DNA of 64,000 bases from Semisulcospira habei. Taxonomy: Eukaryota; Mollusca; Gastropoda; Semisulcospiridae. Positions within the stretch are counted from its first letter, which is position 1, and each line of letters opens with the position of its first letter. Below the pieces are notes generated by a model. That model did not search any database and was not told the DNA's origin. It was given only the letters and a program-made list of their open reading frames with translations. Where the stretch lies: contig BTPG01000004.1 in NCBI GenBank assembly GCA_036245525.1, positions 235,418,318 through 235,482,317 of the forward strand, written 5' to 3'. Both the position numbers and the translations under genes were made by a program. Below are positions 48,875 through 57,800 of the stretch, one piece after another.

Positions 48875-51800
48875 CGTTATTATATAGGCGCTTTTTCTCA
48901 ATTTTGGGGAAATCGACTCAAAGCGCCGCGCCTGAAACCCAACACACACACTCACGAAACAGACACAGATTTACGCCATTTAAGACAAACACAGTACAAG
49001 ACAAACGAAGGGCCAGTCAGCTACTGAAGTTACAGAGAATTTTTGATCGCTTGTATTTGAAATTTGTAAAATGGCCTGAGACCGGTACCAAAGTGGGGGG
49101 GGGGGGGGTGGAAGAACCGGAGTACCCGGAGAAAGAACCCCTGACGGTCCGCCCGAATTAACGGTGACACTTACCAGAGGAGAAAAGTCCAACGCCGGAA
49201 CCCGGTATCGAACCGCGCACCTTTGGCATTGGTGGCAGGCGCCTTAACCACTGCGCCACGGCCACTGTAGATGTGACTGTGGCTGTGACTGGCTGTAGCT
49301 GAGACTGTGGCTGGCTGTATATGACCTATTGCCAAAAGGTGTTACTGAAAAGGCAACAAGGGTGCTTGAAAGTGAAAAGTGATAGAATTACATGAAAAAT
49401 CCGCGTTGGACAGTTAAGGGCATGTGCAAATAGTATGTGAAATTGGAATATAGTCTGTTCCTTAGTTTCAGAGAAATTTCATTCAGAACTTTGTATATGA
49501 CATTATGTCGGAGGTCAGGCATTACAACACAACCGTGTAAGTTTTGGTTTTGTTATTGATCCAAGTTGGAAAATGTTTACTTGAACAGTTAAATGGATTA
49601 GTAAATGTGAATTTCTGTTACAAAACTAAATCATTCAGGTTTTCTGGGTGTCACTGAAAAGGATGAATTGTTGTAATACCTGACATCCGACACAGGTGCT
49701 TCTTTCTATTTGTTGTAAATGTGAAATGCAGCCACATACTCTTTCAAACCACATTCTCAGGAATGTAAAAAGAATTAAGAGAGACAACAGCAACATTTCC
49801 TATGATCATTTTATTTCAAGTACAGGAAGAATAAATGCAAATTCAGGAAAACAGATATTATGTCGAACGTCATAATTACAACAAACTGAACGGAGGTTTA
49901 ACATTTATCCATCCAAAACCACAAGTTCGCCCACAAGTCACTTTTCTTCCGCAACAAACACTGCATATACACATTTCCTCATTTACCTGAACTGCTGATC
50001 AATCCGCAATACTGATAAATCACATATCGTTCTGCACTATTCATCATGTATTTGAACTGCTCATCAATCCCTAAAACTGCAAATCACATCTCGTTTTACA
50101 CTTATTTCTTCTCAAAAGTGTCTCAACACAATGAAGGTTAAAACAGTGTAAAAAAAATTCATACATTTATATGAATATATGTTATTTTGTTTTTTTTACA
50201 CTGGAGCCAAAACCCTTTCGTACGTGTCTCGGGGCTCCGCTGAGAGAACTATTAATATAGTGACAGATGGTCAGTATGGGTCTTCAAGCAACTAGAAAGT
50301 GCAGGAGAAACAGACAAATACAGTGATGTCACGTTTGTTTTGCTACACACGTCGGTAAATATACTGAAATGTGTAGGAAAACACAAACACCTTGACATCA
50401 CTTATTTATATTTATACCCGTTTATTCTGCAATTTCTATGCAGCATATGTCCTAAATAACTGTGAAAAACTGACGCCTCTGACTGGATGTGCTTTTATCG
50501 AGGTTGAGAGAGACCCTCCTCAAAATAAAATCAAATGGTTTCCACAAGTAGTCAAAGCGGATAGGCCAAAAGTACAAGTGCCGGCGCTTTGACATGAAAC
50601 TAACAAAGGCAACCTGCAGAAGTTCGTCAACGTCTTTAACTTGCCCAACATATTCAGTTTCATTCCACTGAACAAAATGGAAGGTTCCAACCACTGGAGC
50701 TTGAGTGTGTGTGTGGGGAACGATAGGCACAAATTGGTTTGGCACCCAGTGATCAGCAACCATGTCACTGCGGATTGAGAACCACATGATGAACAATTTC
50801 TGACCATCCTCACAACCCGGAGCGCAAAAATTGCGGCTGCAGTGAAGCCTGTACATCTCCCAACCAAGATCTGGAAAAACCGACTGGTTTGGACGTTTCA
50901 GCACAAAACTGGCTGCGCAAAACTCCCACAACCCTGACAAGCTGCAGTTTTGAACCAACCACTGACATCACTTCAGCTTCAAACGACAGACGCTCTGAAG
51001 CATCAGGTGAAACTGAGGTCAGCACAGCCATTTGAATAACTTCAGCTGGTGACACAGTCATGAGGACCGCACCAATTAGAACCATTCAGAAAACTGTCTA
51101 GATGCAGTGCCATACAAATAACAATGCGACACCTGAGCTCTTCATGGCACATTTCTGTGCCAAATATAAGAAGGCTCAGCGCTCTGAAAAAAACAGTTGC
51201 CATCTCCATTTACACTTTCATCTATCATGTACACTTTCAACACTTCATCTGCATGTTCTATTATCAAACATGACACTCTCCCTCTCAAGGCCTTTCACAC
51301 GATTCCATGGGTGACTCTACGAGATGGAAAGTGTCAACAATGGCGATCTGAGTGCGAAAGGCGTTCTAACAACACCACCATTGAACAGGTGCTTGCACAT
51401 CAGGTTTACAACATCGGCCGTGTTGGACATATGACGGTCGACGCAACACGCCTTGAATAGGGAGCATGTCAACAACTACAAACACGTGTGACCGTATTTT
51501 GTCTGAATCGGTTTTACATTCTACAAATTTAGCTGTTTTCTCCAAACACGACGTTCCAGAGAGTGTTCTAGACAAAGATGCTGCACCAAATATCACCGCT
51601 TTGATCGAACGTCATGTTTACCACACACGCATTGTGGTAATGTAATGACGTACAACTCGCTAAATCATTTTCAACGCACATGGCTGGCGACAACAAACTA
51701 CCCAATTCGTTTCAATCTGCACAGCTTGTATATCCTATCGGTACAAATGCCATACCAATCCTTTCTCTAGGTAACTGTTATGCAAAAACTATACAGAAAG

Positions 51801-54800
51801 CATAGTTGAACGTAGATTTTATGTCGAACGTCAGATAAAGACGAATATTACAACATACCATTCTCGAGTTCCGTCCGTTTGAAGCTTGCCGCAATCATCG
51901 ATCCAGCATAGCGCGTATGCATCACGTGATACGAAGAAACGATGGGTAAATTTTCAAAATTGAAATCGGCAGCAGTTGAGGAAGAAAAGACAACTATGTC
52001 AAACGTCGATTATTACAACAAAAACCGGTAGAAGTAAACTCGCCTTTCAAAAAAGGCTGTTTGTGTTTTTATCTTGAAACATGCGAAGTGGGTGCTTTAT
52101 GCATGTACAGGAGAGGAAGTGATGGTCATAATTCGTCTGCTATGAGGTTCACATTGTGCGAAGTTCAGGGAAGAGATATTCTGTCGCAAAATTACAACAC
52201 GCCTGACGTTCAACATGCCGTTTTTTATTAGGCAACGGCGCAATATTTTGCACATGAAAATATCTGTTCTTCACTGGTAAATATTTATACATGTCTTGCC
52301 TCACAGAATTGATGATATGAAACAAGTAGGTCGACCTTTTATTTGCACACCATCACATCGCTCACACGAGGTCGATCGGTGTTGCTTTCTAGCAAGGGAA
52401 ATTTTCAGCCTTGGCCAACATTTTAATCATACAGTCACTACACCTCTCAAAATGTGTCTCCCATGTTATTTCTAGTGTATATTCAGGCATTTTACCATGA
52501 TCTTAACTACTACAAACAGATGAATCAGGACTGGAAGTGTTTTTATTATGCATACAGTTTGGGCAACCATTTTAGTAACACCTTTTGGCAATGGGTCATA
52601 TGTGACTGTGGCTGTGACTGGCTGTAGCTGTGACTGTGGCTGTGACTGTGACTGGCTGTAGATGTGGCTGTGGCTGTGACTGACTGTAGCTGAGACTCTG
52701 GCTGTGACTGGCTGTGGCTGTAGCTGAGACTGTGGCTGTGACTGTGACTGGCTGTGACTGTGACTGGCTGTAGATGTGACTGTGGCTGTGACTGTAGCTG
52801 AGACTGTGGCTGTGGCTGTAGCTGAGACTGTGTTTGTGGCTGTGACTGTGACTGGCTGTAGCTGAGACTGTGGCTGTGGCTGTGGCTGTGACTGGCTGTA
52901 GCTGAGACTGTTTGTGGCTGTGACTGTGACTGGCTGTAGCTGAGACTGTGGCTGTGGCTGTGACTGGCTGTAGCTGAGACTGTGTTTGTGGCTGTGACTG
53001 TGACTGGCTGTAGCTGAGACTGTGGCTGTGGCTGTGACTGGCTGTAGCTGAGACTGTGTTTGTGGCTGTGACTGTGACTGGCTGTAGCTGAGACTGTGGC
53101 TGTGGCTGTGACTGTGACTGGCTGTAGCTGAGACTGTGTTTGTGGCTGTGACTGTGACTGGCTGTAGCTGAGACTGTGGCTGTGGCTGTGACTGGCTGTA
53201 GCTGAGACTGTGGCTGTGACTGACTGTGGCTGAAGCCACCTAAATGATGGTCTTTAATGACAGGTGACACTGTCTGTGTGGTTTAGAGCGACTGTCTTTT
53301 AACACCACTTTGTTGTTGCAAGAAAGCAGGTTGCTGGAAACAGGTCTTGCTGTACTGGTGACTGACTTGGTATTGTGCTGTTTTCCCAGACAAGTGACGC
53401 GCAAGCTCAAGCAGTTCGCGGAGGCGAAGCGGATGGGCTCTGCGGAGAAGGCCAACATTCGCGACCTGTCTCAGATGCTGAAGAAGGCACCGCAGTACCA
53501 GAAGGAGCTCAGCAAGTACTCGGCTCACCTGCACCTGGCCGAGGATTGCATGCGGCAGTACCAGAAGCACGTCGACAAACTCTGCAAGGTGGAACAGGTG
53601 AGAGCAGGTATTCACTGTGAGCCAGGTGTTAACGTTTGTGTGAGAGCAGGTATTCACTGTGAGTCAGGTGTTAATGTTTGTGTGAGAGCAGGTATTCACT
53701 GTGAGCCAGGTGTTAACGTTTGTGTGAGAGCAGGCATTCACTGTCAGCCAGATGTTAACGTTTGTGTGAGAGCAGGCATTCGCTGTCAGCCAGATGTTAA
53801 CGTTTGTGTGAGAGCAGGCATTCGCTGTCAGCCAGGTGTTAACGTTTGTGTGAGAGCAGGCATTCGCTGTCAGCCAGGTGTTAACGTTTGTGTGAGAGCA
53901 GGCATTCGCTGTCAGCCAGGTGTTAACGTTTGTGTGAGAGCAGGCATTCACTGTCAGCCAGGTGTTAACGTTTGTGTGAGAGCAGGCATTTACTGTCAGC
54001 CAGGTGTTAACATCTGTGTGAGAGTAGGCATTCACTGTCACCCAGGTAAGGCATTCACTGTCGGCCAGATGTTAACGTTTGTGTGAGAGCAGGAATTCAC
54101 TGTCAGCCAGGTGTTAACGTTTGTGTGAGAGCAGGCATTCACTGTCAGCCAGATGTTAACGTTTGTGTGAGAGCAGGCATTCACTGTCAGCCAGGTGTTA
54201 ACGTTTGTGTGAGAGCAGGCATTCACTGTAAGCCAGATGTTAACTTTTGTGTGAGAGCAAGCATTCACTGTCAGCCAGGTGTTAACGTTTGTGTGAGAGC
54301 AGGCATTCACTGTAAGCCAGATGTTAACGTTAACGAGCAGACGTCCATCCCACGTATCCTTACTCAGCTTTTCTTCATGTATTCCGTGGAGTATGAGGGC
54401 AGACAAGAGGGCCTACACAGACAACCTGGCAGCAGAGGCAGAAAAGGCAGCAGGCAGCGGCAACATGAAACAGCTCTACGACATTACCAGAAGATTGTCG
54501 GGCAAGTATGGCCATACAGAAAGACCAGTAAAAGACAAAGAAGGCAAGCCTATTGCAGACAAAGCAGACCAACTCGACAGATGGGCCGAGTATTTTGAAG
54601 AGTTACTGAACAGACCTAGCCCACCCGACCCCCCAGACATCCAGCCGGCAGAGACCGACCTACCCATCAGCTGTGACAGACCCAGCCGGGAAGAGATCAG
54701 AAGAGCAGTGGCATTTTTGAAGAACGGCAAAGCAGCAGGGCCAGATGGCATCCCGGCGGAGTCTCTGAAAGCAGACCTAGAGACAACAGTGGAGATGCTG

Positions 54801-57800
54801 TACCCACTGTTTGGAAAGATCTGGGAAGAGGAGGTGATGCCGGCTGACTGGAAGGAGGGGTACCTAATCAAGCTTCCCAAGAAAGGCGACCTCAGCAAGT
54901 GTTCCAACTACAGGGGAATCACCTTGCTGTCAGTACCAGGAAAGGTCTTCAACAGGATCATCCTAGAGAGAATGAGGAGCTCCGTTGACCCCCAGCTGAG
55001 AGACCAGCAAGCAGGTTTCAGGAAGAACCGATCATGTACAGACCAGATCGCCACTCTCCGCATCATCGTGGAACAGTCTCTGGAGTGGAGCTCCCCGCTG
55101 TACGTCAGCTTTGTGGATTACGAGAAAGCATTTGACAGCGTGGACCGAGAGATGCTTGTCCGCCTGATCAAAAGCAGCTATGATGGCATGACATGTCACG
55201 TGATCCACGAAGGGCAGTTCACCAGGGAGCTCCAGGTCAGAACTGTTGTCAGGCAGGGGTGTCTGCTGTCTCCATTCCTCTTCCTAATGGCCATAGACTG
55301 GGTCATCAAGATGACCACAGAGCACAGACGAAGTGGAATACAGTGGACACTGTGGACACAGCTTGACGACCTCGATTTTGCAGACGACTTGGCATTACTG
55401 TCCCACACTCATCAACAAATGCAGGACAAGACCACGAGGCTTGCTGACATCTCGTCCCAAGTGGGCCTCACCATTCACAAACAGAAAACAAAGACAATGA
55501 GGCTGAACGCAACCAGGGAAGAACCAATCTTGCTTGCTGGCACCCTGTTGGAGGAGGTGGAGTCCTTCACCTATCTTGGGAGCATTATAGACAAAAAAGG
55601 CGGCACTGATGCAGATGTCAGAGCACGAATCGGTAAAGCCAGAGCAGCCTTTCTCCAGTTGAAAAAAGTGTGGAGTTCCAGAGAGCTGTCACAACACACC
55701 AAAGTCCGGATTTTCAACTCCAATGTAAAAGCAGTTCTCCTATATGGAGCAGAGACTTGGAGATTGACAAAAACCACAGTCAACAGAGTACAGACCTTCA
55801 TAAACAGTTGCCTTAGAAGAATTTTGAAAATCCACTGGCCAGAGAAGATCAGCAACGTCAGACTCTGGGAGAGAACAGAGCAGATAACAGCAGAGAATGA
55901 AATTGGGCGAAGAAGATGGGGATGGATCGGTCACAGTCTGAGAAAGCCAGCTTCCAGTATCACTAGGCAGGCATTTGTCATGGAACCCCCAGGGAAAGAG
56001 AAAAAGAGGTAGGCCGAGAAACTCCTGGCGTCGAGACCTCCAAGCAGACATCAAGAGACTGGGAACCACCTGGAGTAGAATCGAAGGAGAAGCACAGGAC
56101 AGGAGTTGCTGGAGGTCTCTCGTCGACGTCCTATACCCGGGTAGGGGTGACAGGCGTAAGTAAGTAAGTAAACGCATGTGCGTGAGCCTTGGCTGGGTAG
56201 ATCTTGCCGCCGTTGCTCAAGACAACACCCATAGACAAGCAACGACTGTTTTAGACTGGACATGGTAAGGAGGCCTTTTCTCTCTTGTAGCCCTTCGATT
56301 GGTTGAGATGTTGGTGCTGGTGTCTTGCATTTTTTTTGCACTGTTCGGTATCGTCGTCGGTAGCAGTCGGAGGGTTACAGCCTTGATAGAGCTGCTAATA
56401 GTGTACACCTTGTGGAACAGGTTGAGCGGCGGGGCGTCTCTCTCCGAGTCACGCCACTTTACCATTCTTGTTTGGCTGTGACCCAATGGTTGTCGGTAGC
56501 GGGTTTTGTCGAGGTGATTCCGACAGGAATCACCTCGACAAAACCGGCTACGGACAGCCAATGGGAAAGTGACGTTTGAACCTTTTTTTCTGGCGGCAGG
56601 ACCTGGCTATGGGTTCGGACGCAGACGGTGAAAAGATCAAGGACCACATGCGCAACTTCGTGCCGATCTTGCTGGACCAGAACATCACGGCCTACGACAA
56701 GATCCGCATCATCCTGCTGTACATCATCCACAAGGGCGGTACGTGTCTACAGTCTTACTCACAGTTGACCCCCTCGTGCTGGCAGCCACCGGTACTGTTC
56801 ATGCTGTGACTGTCGTTAGCGGTTTTTGTCACAATGTCCTGCAGGAAACGTGGTGACGAAAACCATTACTGACGGCCAAAGAGTTAAGTGCGGTGTGATT
56901 GTGCTGTTGTCAGCGCCAGTGGCTGCATGCACAAGGGGGTTGATGCCGGTGGACGCAATATTATGCCTTCAAAGGCAGAGTCGACAAGAAGAAGTGAGCA
57001 AGAGGCAAAGAACCTAATGAGCCCCCACATATGCGGTAAGTTAGTGCATCTGCGGTAAGTCGGTGCATCTGCAGAAAGTAGGTCAGTGCATCTGCGGTAA
57101 GTTAGTGCATCTGCGGTAAGTTTTTGCATCTGCGGTAAGTCGCTGCATCTGCGCTAAGTCAGTGCATCTGCGGTAAGTTAGTGCATCTGCGGTAAGTTTT
57201 TGCATCTGCGGTAAGTCGCTGCATCTGCGCTAAGTCAGTGCATCTGCGGTAAGTTAGTGCATCTGCGGTAAGTTTTTGCATCTGCGGTAAGTCGCTGCAT
57301 CTGCGCTAAGTCAGTGCATCTGCGGTAAGTTAGTGCATCTGCGGGGGCTCATGAGGTTATTTGCCTCTTGCAGATGTCTGGTGTTTGCGTTTTCCCAGCA
57401 GTGAAAGGATTAAGTATAACATGACGACCCAGGACGAGATCCTTCGCATCCCGTATTCACAGTGGTGGTTAGCTGATACTGGTCTCACTCATGTAACTTA
57501 CTAGACTCCCGACTTTGCGGCCAGTCTGCTGCTTTTCACCAACCTCCCGATTTCTCCCACTTGTCTGATTATTGTGCCCGCTCGCCCACAGCTTGAGATA
57601 AAGCAAAGCATACAAAACATGACCCTTGTCTGGTTGAAAGCTTTGTGTATTTGAGAGGAACCGATCGTTAGCAAAGGGAGACAAGGCACAAGCGTGCTTC
57701 CTGTTTCCTGTTTTGCAATTGATGATTCATCGATTTACGCAGTGAACTAAGGAAATCAGCAAAGCGACACACTGCAGATGGCGAGTCAACAACTTGTGAA

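Larger units (their letters stand above)
48228..53267. mobile_element. Family F MITE whose loop has become a satellite
   Basis: The left arm AGTCATTAAAGGCCACCATT (48232) and right arm AGCCACCTAAATGATGGTCT...TGACAGGTG (53234-53266) are the two ends of one hairpin. Between them lie GGCTGTGACTGTGACTGGCT-type repeats at 48262-48839, 49265-49319 and 52601-53232, interrupted by a SINE and a 3.28-kb transposon. The short copy at 60708-60829 shows the same arms with a ~60-bp loop of the same GCTGTGACTGT text. Confidence 0.75.

Noticed and set aside
52472..53270. Long Ser/His/Gln/Val-rich frames on the minus strand ([12 protein letters not shown])
   Set aside because: Direct translation of the CTGTGACTGTGG satellite in the loop of a MITE.
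54321..56012. 563-codon frame as an unc-18 exon or host gene
   Set aside because: It is the reverse transcriptase of a 5'-truncated RTE-like element with a (TAAG)n tail.
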